64,000 nt of DNA, from the NCBI RefSeq assembly GCF_000527135.1, contig NZ_AZUP01000001.1:2108001-2172000 (forward strand), written 5' to 3'. The DNA is from Methyloversatilis discipulorum. GTDB taxonomy: Bacteria > Pseudomonadota > Gammaproteobacteria > Burkholderiales > Rhodocyclaceae. The translations under genes were made by a program, and so were the position numbers. The notes beneath the pieces are model-generated. The model had not been told where the DNA came from. It ran no database searches and saw only the letters and a list, made by a program, of their open reading frames with translations. Below, in pieces: positions 10,741 through 18,792 of this stretch. Every line of letters starts with the position of its first letter. Position 1 is the first letter of the stretch.

Positions 10741-10774
10741 GTTGCCCCCGATGTTTTCGCGATGGCCTCAGCGC

Positions 10775-11002
10775 TTACTTGCGTCGCAGCAGGAAGAAGA
10801 ATTCCTTGTTCGCTTCGCCGCTGTCCAGCAGGGTGTTGCCCGTCTGCCGCGCGAAAGCTTCGAAATCGCGCACCGCGCCCGGATCGGTCGCCACCACGCG
10901 CAGCACCTGACCGCTGCTCAGTTCCGAAAGCGCCTTCTTGGTGCGCAGGATGGGCAGCGGACAGTTCAGGCCGCGCGCATCCAGTTCCTTGTCGAATTCC
11001 AT
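10775..11002 (-). CDS. tusA: TusA/SirA-like sulfur carrier protein
   Basis: A 75-residue sulfurtransferase-family protein. The signature CPLPIL is present, with the persulfide-carrying Cys at residue 14 in LDARGLNCPLPILRTKKAL. In E. coli TusA passes sulfur from IscS to the TusBCD/MnmA tRNA thiolation path; several paralogues in betaproteobacteria act in other sulfur transfers, so the exact pathway is uncertain. It has its own convincing promoter. Confidence 0.9.
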   Translation of the reverse strand: MEFDKELDARGLNCPLPILRTKKALSELSSGQVLRVVATDPGAVRDFEAFARQTGNTLLDSGEANKEFFFLLRRK

Positions 11003-11027
11003 GTCTCACCCCGTGCTTGGAGCGGCG

Positions 11028-11056
11028 TTTATACCCGCTGTCGCGGCGGTGATCAA
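11028..11056 (-). promoter_or_regulatory. Sigma-70 promoter for tusA
   Basis: On the minus strand TTGATC (11056-11051) and TATAAA (11033-11028) are separated by exactly 17 bases. Transcription would begin near 11021, about 20 bases before the tusA ATG at 11002, with a GGGGTGA ribosome-binding site in that leader. Confidence 0.65.
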
Positions 11057-11100
11057 CGCCACGGCTTCGTTTCCGGCGCCAGCCGACATCGCGTGACGGC

Positions 11101-12555
11101 CTACAGGCCGTCGCGCCGCTGCTCGGCAAGCCGTTCGCGCAGTTCGCGCAGCCGCGCATCGACCGCCGACTGCTGATAGAAATCGCCGTCCGCGGCACGC
11201 TGTGCCAGTTCGAGCTGTTCGATGGCGGCCTGGTACTGACCATTGAGCACATAGGCCTCGGCCTGCGCCCGATGTTGCGCCAGACGCTTTCCAAGCAGCG
11301 CATAGGTCTTCGCCTGGTACTGGTAGAGCTGCGGGTCCTGGGTAGAGACGGACACCTCGCCATTGACGACCGCCAGCGCCTCGTCCGGCCGATTGTCGGC
11401 CAGCAGGGCCTCGATCAGTCCGTACAGCAGCGCACGCGAACGCGCGGACCGGCTCAGGCCGTCGCGGAAGCGCTCGGCCGCCTCGGCCGGGCGCCCGGCG
11501 TCCAGGCTGATGCGACCGCCCAGGTTGTCGAGCATCGGCGACGAAAAACCTTCAGCGTGCAGCGCGTCGAGTTCCTGCTGCGCGCGCTTGAATTCGCGCA
11601 GACGCAGCGCCGCATGGGCCAGCCCGAAACGCGCTGCAACGCGGGCGTTGCCCTGGACGTCGCGCAGCCGGCTCTCGAATTCGGCCCTCGCCTCTCGCGC
11701 GTCGCCGTCGTAGGCACGCAGCTTGGCACGCACGAGCAGGAAGTCGATGCTGTCCGGCACCTGTCGATAGGCGGTCTGCTGGATGCGCGCGGCGGCGTCG
11801 GCAATACGCTCGGTGGTCAGCGGGTGCGTGCGCAGATAGGCCGGCGAGTTCGCCTCGTAGAAGCGCACCGAGCGCTGCATGCGCTCAAAGAAGGCCGCCA
11901 TGCCCCGGGTGTCGAAGCCGGCGCCGTCCAGCATCTGGATGCCGATGCGGTCGGCCTCGCGCTCGAAATCGCGCGTATAGGAGAGCTGGGTGGCGATGTT
12001 CGCCGCCTGACCACCGACCAGCGCCGCCTGGGCCGCCTGTGAATTGCCGCGCGCAGCCAGCGCCGCGATGATGAGCGAGGCGATCGCGATCACGCTCATT
12101 TCGCCACGCTTCGAGTACAGCCGGGCGATATGCCGCTGCGTCACGTGCGAAATTTCGTGTGCGATCACCGAAGCGAGTTCGGATTCGCTCTGCGCCGCGA
12201 CGATGAGGCCGGTGTGCACGCCGATGAAACCGCCGGGCCAGGCGAAGGCATTCAAGGTGGGGTCGCGCAGCGCGAACAGTTCGAAGCTCTGCGTCGAATC
12301 CGGCAGTTTGGCCACCAGCCGGTCGGCCAGCTGGTTCAGATAGCTGCTGATTTCCGGATCGTTGATGTAGCTGCGCTCGCGTACCCGCATGTCGCGCCAC
12401 AGTGATTCGCCGATGCGGCGTTCGAGCGACGGCGGCAGATCAGCTTGGGCGACGTCGCCCAGATCAGGCAGCGTGTTGGCCGGCGCGGCGAGCGGCAGCA
12501 GGAGCAGCACGGCGACCGCCTTGCGCAGCCGGCGGGTGAACAGGAAGTGACTCAT
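11101..12555 (-). CDS. bepA: M48 family zinc metalloprotease with TPR domain, BepA-like
   Basis: Periplasmic metalloprotease and chaperone of the BepA (YfgC) type, which in E. coli promotes or clears assembly intermediates of LptD at the BAM complex. A signal peptide is visible (residues about 1-26, ending PLAAPAN). The zinc motif is HEISH at 133-137, and the third ligand is Glu200 in EREADRIG. The N-terminal protease domain spans about 45-265, followed by TPR-like helices to residue 484 (RFGLAHAALRLREFKRAQQELD and similar). The length fits the family. The nearby lptFG genes are consistent with, but do not prove, a role in outer-membrane quality control. Confidence 0.88.
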   Translation of the reverse strand: MSHFLFTRRLRKAVAVLLLLPLAAPANTLPDLGDVAQADLPPSLERRIGESLWRDMRVRERSYINDPEISSYLNQLADRLVAKLPDSTQSFELFALRDPTLNAFAWPGGFIGVHTGLIVAAQSESELASVIAHEISHVTQRHIARLYSKRGEMSVIAIASLIIAALAARGNSQAAQAALVGGQAANIATQLSYTRDFEREADRIGIQMLDGAGFDTRGMAAFFERMQRSVRFYEANSPAYLRTHPLTTERIADAAARIQQTAYRQVPDSIDFLLVRAKLRAYDGDAREARAEFESRLRDVQGNARVAARFGLAHAALRLREFKRAQQELDALHAEGFSSPMLDNLGGRISLDAGRPAEAAERFRDGLSRSARSRALLYGLIEALLADNRPDEALAVVNGEVSVSTQDPQLYQYQAKTYALLGKRLAQHRAQAEAYVLNGQYQAAIEQLELAQRAADGDFYQQSAVDARLRELRERLAEQRRDGL

Positions 12556-12763
12556 GGCGATGCTATGATAACGGGCAGGCGTGAACGGTCGTTCGGCAGC
12601 AGGTGAGCATTCGTCAGCGATCGGTTACCGCATGTGACGTCGCCGCAAAGACGGCGGCGACGCAACAAGAACGGCAGCACAGAAGGTCCGGCCGGCGCTG
12701 CGCGACGACCGACATGGTAGCCGGCCCGGCCGGTCCTCTCACCACTCAACGCCTACGTCTCCG

Positions 12764-13234
12764 ATGTCGTCGATTCCGGTTGGTTCGCACGCCCTGCTGC
12801 TGATTGAAGATGTTCCCGAAGACGTGAAGCTGATCACCACGGCACTGCGCAACATCGTGCCTAGCGAGCAGATCCAGGTCGCCGCCTCCGGTGAGGAAGG
12901 GCTGGACTATCTGTTCGGCCGCGGTGCCTTCGTCGGGCGCGACACGCGCTACCAGCCGGCGCTGGTAATGCTGGACCTCACGCTGCCGCGCATCGACGGA
13001 CTCGAAGTGCTGCGGCAGGTACGGGCCGACCCGCAGACGCACGTGCTGCCGGTGGTTATGGTGTCGGCCTCGTCGCAGCAGCGCGACATCCGTACCGCGG
13101 CACAACTGGGTGCGAACAGCTTCGTACGCAAGTCGCTCGATTTCGTCAGCTTTTCCGAAACGCTGACCCTGCTCGCCCGCTACTGGCTCGAACTTAACAT
13201 CCCCCCTCCTCACCCGTCCGCAATGACACGATGA
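12764..13234 (+). CDS. Stand-alone response regulator (receiver domain only)
   Basis: 156 residues consisting of one receiver domain, with no DNA-binding or enzymatic output. The acidic pocket residues are in [10 protein letters not shown] (Glu15/Asp16), the phospho-acceptor is Asp71 in [16 protein letters not shown], and the conserved Lys is Lys123 in NSFVRKSL. The loop between strands 2 and 3 ([18 protein letters not shown]) resembles the Rcp1/phytochrome-partner subfamily of single-domain regulators. Its partner kinase is not next door. It overlaps moaC by 4 bases although the functions seem unrelated. Confidence 0.85.
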   Translation: MSSIPVGSHALLLIEDVPEDVKLITTALRNIVPSEQIQVAASGEEGLDYLFGRGAFVGRDTRYQPALVMLDLTLPRIDGLEVLRQVRADPQTHVLPVVMVSASSQQRDIRTAAQLGANSFVRKSLDFVSFSETLTLLARYWLELNIPPPHPSAMTR

Positions 13235-13734
13235 GCGCCGACGACTCACAGACTCCGCAGTCTCCGCTGACCCATTTCGACGCCGAGGGCCAGGCCCACA
13301 TGGTCGACGTCGGCGACAAGGCGCACACCGCGCGGGTGGCGCGTGCCGCCGGTTCGATCACCATGCTTCCGGCCACCTTCGCGCTGGTGCGCGACGGCAA
13401 CGCAAAGAAAGGCGACGTACTCGGCGTCGCCCGCATCGCCGGCATCCAGGCCTCGAAACGCACCTCGGACCTGATCCCGCTGTGCCATCCGATCGCACTG
13501 ACCAAGGTGAGCGTCGAGTTCACGCTGGATGAGGCGGGCAGCCGCGTGCTCTGTGAAGTCACCGCCCGCACCACCGGCCAGACCGGCGTCGAAATGGAAG
13601 CGCTGACCGCAGCCAGCGTTGCCCTGCTCACCATCTACGACATGTGCAAGGCGGTCGATCGCGGCATGCGCATCGGCGACATCCGGTTGCTGGAGAAGGC
13701 CGGCGGCAAGTCGGGGCACTGGACCGCGGACTGA
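13231..13734 (+). CDS. moaC: Cyclic pyranopterin monophosphate synthase MoaC
   Basis: Second step of molybdenum cofactor synthesis, converting the MoaA product (3',8-cyclo-7,8-dihydro-GTP) to cyclic pyranopterin monophosphate. Diagnostic segments are [17 protein letters not shown] at the N-terminus, [21 protein letters not shown] in the middle, and [23 protein letters not shown] with [13 protein letters not shown] at the end. Length is 167 residues. No other moa gene is in the window. The start overlaps the receiver-protein stop (ATGA). Confidence 0.95.
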   Translation: MSADDSQTPQSPLTHFDAEGQAHMVDVGDKAHTARVARAAGSITMLPATFALVRDGNAKKGDVLGVARIAGIQASKRTSDLIPLCHPIALTKVSVEFTLDEAGSRVLCEVTARTTGQTGVEMEALTAASVALLTIYDMCKAVDRGMRIGDIRLLEKAGGKSGHWTAD

Positions 13735-13870
13735 GCCCGGTGCGCGTGCGTCTGCAACGCCGCGCGTAAGTGCCGCACGGGCCTTCCGCCCGCGAGGTGA
13801 CGAAGAAACCCGCTTTCGTTCTACCATCGGCCCGGTTGCGGGCACTGGACCCCGCTCAGGCACGGAAACG

Positions 13871-15361
13871 ATGGCCCAGGAAATCGAACTCAAACTGGCG
13901 ATGGCCGGCGCCGGCTGGCGCGCATTCTCCCGTCACCCGCTGCTGCGCGAGGCCATCGCGCCGGCGCACACGCAGACGCTGCGCAACCTCTATTTCGACA
14001 CCCCCGACCTTGCACTGAGGCGCCAACGCGTCGCGTTGCGCCTGCGTCGCGCCGGGCGGCGCTGGCTGCAGACGGTGAAGTGCGCCAGCGCGTCGCGCGC
14101 GGGCCTGTCGTCGCGCCCTGAATGGGAGCAGCCCTTCAGCGGTCACTTCGATTTCTCGGCCATCGACGACCCGGCGCTGCGCTCCGAACTCGAAGCCCTG
14201 CGCGACCGCGGCGTGCTCGTCACCGTGTTCGACACCACCTTCGAGCGGCGCGAATGGCGTTTCAAAGCCGGTGACGGCGAACTGCTGCTGATGGCCGATC
14301 GCGGCCACATCATCGCCGGCGAGCAGCGCGAAACCATCTCCGAACTCGAACTGGAACTTGCCGGCGCCCCGGTCGACGCCCTGCTTGAGTTCGCTGGCCG
14401 TCTCGCGGCAACGCTGCCGCTGCGTGCAGAGTCACGCAGCAAGGCACAGCGCGGCTACGACCTGATGGCCGGCACCGAACCCGAACCGGTGCGCGCCGGC
14501 CGCTCGCCGATAGACCCGGAAGGCTCGGCCGCAGACGCATTCCGCGCGGTCGCGCTGGACTGCATCGCGCACTACCAGGCAAACGAACACGGCGCATTGA
14601 ACAGCGACGCGCCGGAATTCATCCACCAGATGCGCGTCGCGCTGCGCCGGCTGCGCAGCGCACTGCGAGTGTTCGCGCCCGCGTTGCCGGACGGCAGCGC
14701 CGACGATCTGGCGCAGCACCTGCGTGCGCTGGCTGGCGAACTGGGCGAATTGCGCGACCGCGACGTGCTGCAGTCCGAACTGGTGGCGCCGCTGCTGGGC
14801 AAGGCGGCCTCACCAGAACTGAACGATCTCGCCAGCACACTGCTCGCGATACGCGGCGAAGTGCGCGAGCGCGTCATCAATGCCTTGCAGGACGGCAGGC
14901 AGGCCCGGCTGATGATCGCGTTGCTCGACGTGCTGCATCGGCTCGACGAACGGCAGGACGCACCATCGCTGGCCGCCCTCGCCCGCAAGCGTCTGGCGCG
15001 CGCGCACACCCGCATGATCGCCGCCGCCCGTCTGGCCAGATCCGGCGACATCGCCGCGCTGCACGCGCTGCGCATCGACGTGAAGCGGCTGCGCTACGCG
15101 CTCGAATTCAGCCTGCCGCTGCTGCACGCCAATCGCGCCCGGCGCGCGCTCGAAACGCTGGCGGCCGCACAGGAGCAGCTTGGCTTCATCAACGACCTCA
15201 GCCAGGCCGGCCCACGCCTGCTGGCCGCCGCCGGCAGCAACCCGGCGCGGCTCGCTGCGGTCGCTCAGATTGCCGCCCATCACATGCCGCGCTACCGGAA
15301 AATCGTCGACGAGGCACCGAAGCTGCTCAAGCGCCTGGAACGCATGCCGCGCCCGCGCTGA
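13871..15361 (+). CDS. CYTH-CHAD inorganic triphosphatase
   Basis: Two-domain protein of 496 residues. The N-terminal CYTH domain (about 1-210) shows the ExExK signature in AQEIELKLAM and typical strands TLRNLYFDTPDLALRRQRVALRLRR. Family members hydrolyse inorganic triphosphate (E. coli YgiF). The C-terminal CHAD domain (about 225-490) is helical with conserved His and Arg/Lys residues (FIHQMRVALRRLRSALRVF; ALRIDVKRLRYALEF), which in other proteins bind polyphosphate. I start at ATG 13871; the 84 residues upstream in the longest frame are low-complexity Arg-rich and overlap moaC. Confidence 0.9.
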   Translation: MAQEIELKLAMAGAGWRAFSRHPLLREAIAPAHTQTLRNLYFDTPDLALRRQRVALRLRRAGRRWLQTVKCASASRAGLSSRPEWEQPFSGHFDFSAIDDPALRSELEALRDRGVLVTVFDTTFERREWRFKAGDGELLLMADRGHIIAGEQRETISELELELAGAPVDALLEFAGRLAATLPLRAESRSKAQRGYDLMAGTEPEPVRAGRSPIDPEGSAADAFRAVALDCIAHYQANEHGALNSDAPEFIHQMRVALRRLRSALRVFAPALPDGSADDLAQHLRALAGELGELRDRDVLQSELVAPLLGKAASPELNDLASTLLAIRGEVRERVINALQDGRQARLMIALLDVLHRLDERQDAPSLAALARKRLARAHTRMIAAARLARSGDIAALHALRIDVKRLRYALEFSLPLLHANRARRALETLAAAQEQLGFINDLSQAGPRLLAAAGSNPARLAAVAQIAAHHMPRYRKIVDEAPKLLKRLERMPRPR

Positions 15362-15440
15362 ATCCGGGGCGCCGTGTCATGCATCCGTCACGTCACCTCA
15401 CCACACTGCGCGCGCCTGAACAGAACACGAGGAGACATCG

Positions 15441-15899
15441 ATGGAACTGATCCTGTGGCGCCACGCCGAAGCGCTCGACACCGTACCCGACGCCAGCCGC
15501 CAACTGTCCGCGCGCGGCGAGAAGCAGGCCAAGCAGATGGCCGCCTGGCTGAAACCCCGCCTGCCGAAGAACACCCGAATCCTGGTCAGCCCGGCCACCC
15601 GCTGTCAGCAGACCGCGCAGACACTGGAACTGGAGTTCGAAACCTCAAGGCTGTTGAGCACCGATGCGTCGGTCGCTGACCTGATTGCGGCCACTGACTG
15701 GCCGACGGGCAGCGGCGCCGTAATGGTGGTGGGGCATCAACCGACGCTGGGGCGGGTGGCGGCGTTGTTGCTGTCGGGTGAGGAGGCGGAGTGGTCGGTG
15801 AAAAAGGGTGCGGTGTGGTGGCTCAGCAATCGCGTGCGGGATGGTGCAGCCCAACACATTCTCAGGCTGTGCATTTCACCCGACCTGATCGAAGTCTGA
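15441..15899 (+). CDS. sixA: SixA-type phosphohistidine phosphatase
   Basis: 152-residue histidine phosphatase superfamily member. The catalytic RHAE motif is at residues 7-10 (MELILWRHAEA), and the second active-site His is His99 in VMVVGHQPTLGR. SixA in E. coli dephosphorylates phosphohistidine on the nitrogen-PTS protein NPr; the substrate here is inferred only. CYTH-CHAD and SixA neighbours are common in betaproteobacteria. The start has a good GAGGAGA ribosome-binding site. Confidence 0.88.
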   Translation: MELILWRHAEALDTVPDASRQLSARGEKQAKQMAAWLKPRLPKNTRILVSPATRCQQTAQTLELEFETSRLLSTDASVADLIAATDWPTGSGAVMVVGHQPTLGRVAALLLSGEEAEWSVKKGAVWWLSNRVRDGAAQHILRLCISPDLIEV

Positions 15900-15902
15900 G
15901 TA

Positions 15903-17021
15903 ATGCGACGATTGCTGCTCGTCACCTTGACCGCGGCTCTAGCGGTGGCACACGCCAATGCCGCGCCTCGATGCACGGCCGCACTCACATCGGAACTGCA
16001 GCGCCTGCTCACTGAGCAGTCATTGCCAGCCGCCCAGTTCTCGCTGCGCGGTCGCGACGTCCAAGCCATTGATCTGGCATTCGGTGAGGCCTCGCCCGGT
16101 CGCCCCTTGACGGTGGATCAGCCGTTGCGCATCGCCAGTCTGTCGAAAATCCTGACCGGGCTAGCGGTCCTTGATGCCGATGCGGACAAGAGCTTGCCAC
16201 TCGGTTCGAAACTGGTTGATGTGCTGGGCATCGACAGTGATTCGAGTGGTCGCGGCGTCGGCGGCATCACCCTGCGTGATCTGCTCGGGCACAGATCCGG
16301 CCTGCGTCGCCATGCTGGTCTGGATGAAATGCTCAGGCCCGAACCACGTTGCCCGCCTCATATCGGGCAGTTGCTGTCAGAACCACTGCACGCACCCGCC
16401 GGGGCGACTTTCCAGTATTCCAATACCGGTTATTGCCTGCTCGGCGAGGCGCTGCGCGTTCGTACAGGGCAATCGCTCGCCGACCGGGTCGCCGCGTCGA
16501 TTGTCCGACGCATCGGGAGGTCGACCATCGCGCCGTACGACGAAAGTGACCTGACTGTCCGCTACCACGCCAGTCCGGACGATCCAACGGACGACCCCGC
16601 CAGCTATTACTTCAACTATCCGGCCATGCTGGCAAGTGGCGGCTTCGAGAGCAACGCTCGCGACCTCTCCCGTCTTATTACGCGGGCCTTCCCGGCAAAC
16701 AGCCTCAAGGCGCTGGACACTGCGCCGCAGGCCTGTGTGCGCGCTAGTGGGCCGCGCAACTGCCACGGCCTCATCTTCCACGTCTTCGACGATGCACGAG
16801 GACAGCGAATGTTCTGGCGGGATGGCTCACTGCCGGGCGTCAGCGCGCTAGCCGTCGTTCCGGCTCACGCCCGATGGAACTGGGTGTTCATCGCCACCCG
16901 GCGCCATCGTGATGGCCTGCGCCTGAACGAACAGCTGCTGGCGGCCATCGACCATGTCGTGGCGCGCCATCTGCAGTGCGAGGAGACCGAACGTCAGACG
17001 AGACCGGGAATGAAGCGGTAG
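15903..17021 (+). CDS. Secreted serine hydrolase, beta-lactamase/class C family
   Basis: 372 residues with a signal peptide (MRRLLLVTLTAALAVAHANA). The catalytic motif is SLSK at residues 79-82 within LRIASLSKILTG (the SxxK nucleophile and base). The YxN motif is YSN at 172-174 in FQYSNTGYCLLGEAL. The third motif is not a clear KTG; a degenerate region follows MFWRDGSLPGVSALA. This fold includes peptidases, esterases and penicillin-binding proteins, and the substrate cannot be read from sequence. It is more AT-containing than its neighbours. Its 3' end overlaps the convergent methyltransferase gene by 28 bases. Confidence 0.8.
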   Translation: MRRLLLVTLTAALAVAHANAAPRCTAALTSELQRLLTEQSLPAAQFSLRGRDVQAIDLAFGEASPGRPLTVDQPLRIASLSKILTGLAVLDADADKSLPLGSKLVDVLGIDSDSSGRGVGGITLRDLLGHRSGLRRHAGLDEMLRPEPRCPPHIGQLLSEPLHAPAGATFQYSNTGYCLLGEALRVRTGQSLADRVAASIVRRIGRSTIAPYDESDLTVRYHASPDDPTDDPASYYFNYPAMLASGGFESNARDLSRLITRAFPANSLKALDTAPQACVRASGPRNCHGLIFHVFDDARGQRMFWRDGSLPGVSALAVVPAHARWNWVFIATRRHRDGLRLNEQLLAAIDHVVARHLQCEETERQTRPGMKR

Positions 17022-18031
17022 CGCACCTGTTGCATGTACTCGCGATAGCCGTTGTCGGCCATCAGCAGATGGCGCTCTTCGGTCAGCGCGCGCGCGACGT
17101 AGATCGCGGTCCAGCCGCAGAGGGACAGCAGGATGGCGATGCTGCCCAGTACCGAGGTCTGTAACGCCGCCCACAGTGGCGGCATGGCCCCCAGCCACCA
17201 GGCCAGGTTCTTGAAGGTATAGGCAGGATGGCGGATCCAGCGATAGACACCGTGTCGCACGATGCCGCGATTGGTCAGATTGCTGGCTTTGAAACCGAGG
17301 TTCGCACTGGCGGTGCTGTATATGGCAAACGTCAGCAGTACGGAAATGTTGATCGCGAACTGCAGATGCGGATCACCGACAATCGGTGTATCGCTGCTGT
17401 ACCAGCCGATGAATGCCGTCAGTCCTTGGTTGAAAGGCTGGTAGCAGATGAGGCACGCCAGCCAGCCGGACAGCGTCGGATCGACCGACACGAATCCGTT
17501 CTTCAGTTTCGGATGATCCACAAGATAGCCGAAGGTGAAGCACAGCACATCAACGAAAACCACGACATGTATCAGTGGCGCATGCAGGTGTTTGTTGTAT
17601 AGCTCGATCCAGTTCACGGCCACGCCAGAACCCGGAAGTGACGTCAAGCCGGAGAATGCCGCCAGATGCTGCAGCAACCAGCTGACCATCAGAGGCGCAA
17701 AGAAGAACTTCAGCAGAAGGATGCGGAGGGCCAAAGCTTCGTCGGCATCGAACACACGACCGTTACGGATCTTCTGCCAGCCCGCGCGCGCCACAACCAG
17801 CGCCTTGGATTCCGCCGCTGTCTGACGGTAGTAGAAAGGCAGTACGGCCGCATACAGCAGGATCAGCCACACATAGGCGTCGAACACAGAGAAGACGATT
17901 GCACCGTCGCTGCCGAAATGCAGCATCTGACCGAGTGAAGCACGATGCCAGGGGCTGATCTGCGTGTAAAACGTCAGGCTGATGCCAAGGAAAAGCAGCG
18001 TCGCGAGATAGCTTCGGAAAACGGAGTTCAT
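16994..18031 (-). CDS. Polytopic membrane protein with ICMT-type methyltransferase C-terminus
   Basis: 345 residues with several hydrophobic segments. The last third matches the isoprenylcysteine carboxyl methyltransferase / phospholipid methyltransferase pattern: GIVRHGVYRWIRHPAYTFKNLAWWLG, then ALTEERHLLMADNGYREYMQQV. This region binds S-adenosylmethionine in the family. The substrate is unknown. The ATG at 18031 lies 2-3 bases after the T-tract of the pilin terminator and has no Shine-Dalgarno. The frame also extends to GTG 18052, which lies within the terminator hairpin. The gene therefore depends on read-through from pilA or on leaderless initiation. It is the first gene downstream of the pilin, a place where pilin-modifying enzymes sit in some pseudomonads. 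Confidence 0.75.
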   Translation of the reverse strand: MNSVFRSYLATLLFLGISLTFYTQISPWHRASLGQMLHFGSDGAIVFSVFDAYVWLILLYAAVLPFYYRQTAAESKALVVARAGWQKIRNGRVFDADEALALRILLLKFFFAPLMVSWLLQHLAAFSGLTSLPGSGVAVNWIELYNKHLHAPLIHVVVFVDVLCFTFGYLVDHPKLKNGFVSVDPTLSGWLACLICYQPFNQGLTAFIGWYSSDTPIVGDPHLQFAINISVLLTFAIYSTASANLGFKASNLTNRGIVRHGVYRWIRHPAYTFKNLAWWLGAMPPLWAALQTSVLGSIAILLSLCGWTAIYVARALTEERHLLMADNGYREYMQQVRYRFIPGLV

Positions 18032-18033
18032 GG

Positions 18034-18060
18034 AAAAAAAAGAGGCCCTCACGGGCCTCT
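18034..18060 (-). terminator. Rho-independent terminator of the pilin gene
   Basis: On the minus strand, 20 bases after the pilin stop, an 8-bp perfect stem (arms 18060-18053 and 18048-18041, AGAGGCCC / GGGCCTCT) with a 4-base loop is followed by a run of seven further T residues. Confidence 0.9.
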
Positions 18061-18080
18061 TCCTTCATGCGAAGCTCGGA

Positions 18081-18605
18081 TCAGCCGCCCGAACTCGTGC
18101 TGGAGCTGGAGCTGGAGCTGGAGCTGCTTCCAGTGTCAAAACCCGTCTTCGACTTGTTACAACCAGATCCACCGGTCTGATAGGCCCACGTGATGCTCGT
18201 AGTGCCAACTGTACCAACCATGTTAAGAGTACAGCTACTCACCGATGAATTGCCAGTCAGAGGAAACGAAATTGTCCCCCCAACACCGCCAGTTCCCTCG
18301 GTCGAGGCAATGGTGCCGAGGGTAACAGCGCCGCCTGCAAAGCTCGTCGGAATCGTATAACCCGTCTTACCGGTAGCCGTCGCCAAGTCTTCGTTCGAAT
18401 CGCAAGCTCCAGGCGATCCACCGTTGGTCTGAATGCACAGCGCTACATCAGTTCGGACGGATGCGAGACTTGCCACAGCATCCTGCCACTTCGCACGCGT
18501 AACGTAGTCCTGATACTGCGGAATCGCGATCGCCGCCAGAATGCCGATGATCGCGACCACGATCATCAGTTCGATCAGGGTGAAACCTTGCTGAACCTTT
18601 TTCAT
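18081..18605 (-). CDS. pilA: Type IV major pilin, PilA-like, with poly-Ser tail
   Basis: 174-residue type IVa pilin. The class III leader is MKKVQQG followed by [31 protein letters not shown]: cleavage by PilD after Gly7, N-methyl Phe8, and Glu12 (Glu5 of mature pilin). Cysteines are at 57, 68, 125 and 149; the last pair probably closes the C-terminal disulfide loop. Beyond it the protein ends in an unusual Ser-only stretch (160-169) and TSSGG, encoded by a hexameric DNA repeat. The start is ATG 18605 with AGGAGAGAG upstream; the longer frame to 18779 is untranslated leader and promoter. A sigma-54 promoter lies 53 bases upstream, as is usual for pilA genes controlled by PilS/PilR. Confidence 0.95.
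   Translation of the reverse strand: MKKVQQGFTLIELMIVVAIIGILAAIAIPQYQDYVTRAKWQDAVASLASVRTDVALCIQTNGGSPGACDSNEDLATATGKTGYTIPTSFAGGAVTLGTIASTEGTGGVGGTISFPLTGNSSVSSCTLNMVGTVGTTSITWAYQTGGSGCNKSKTGFDTGSSSSSSSSSSTSSGG
18101..18124. repeat. Hexanucleotide microsatellite (TGGAGC x4) inside the pilin gene
   Basis: Four perfect copies of TGGAGC on the plus strand encode alternating Ser codons (AGC TCC) near the pilin C-terminus. Unit gain or loss would change the tail by two Ser without shifting the frame. Confidence 0.9.
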
Positions 18606-18657
18606 CACTCTCTCCTGTTGGAACGGAACGGGCGCGACTGCGCTCAGGGTGATATCG

Positions 18658-18673
18658 AGCAAGGCGGGTGCCA
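18658..18673 (-). promoter_or_regulatory. Sigma-54 promoter of the pilin gene
   Basis: On the minus strand TGGCAC (18673-18668), 5 bases, then TTGCT (18662-18658): an exact match to the -24/-12 consensus TGGCAC-N5-TTGCW. It lies 53 bases before the pilin ATG. Expression would need RpoN and an activator, by analogy PilR. The T/A-rich stretch immediately upstream could host activator or IHF contacts. Confidence 0.9.
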
Positions 18674-18792
18674 GCTTTAGCACTTTTTTACAGTTCGCTG
18701 AAACACAAGGATTTTTTGTTCCGAGCGCGGCGACACAGTTCGACACAGATGCTTCTGTCCTGCCGTTCACCGGCAGCATGTGACGAAAAACG

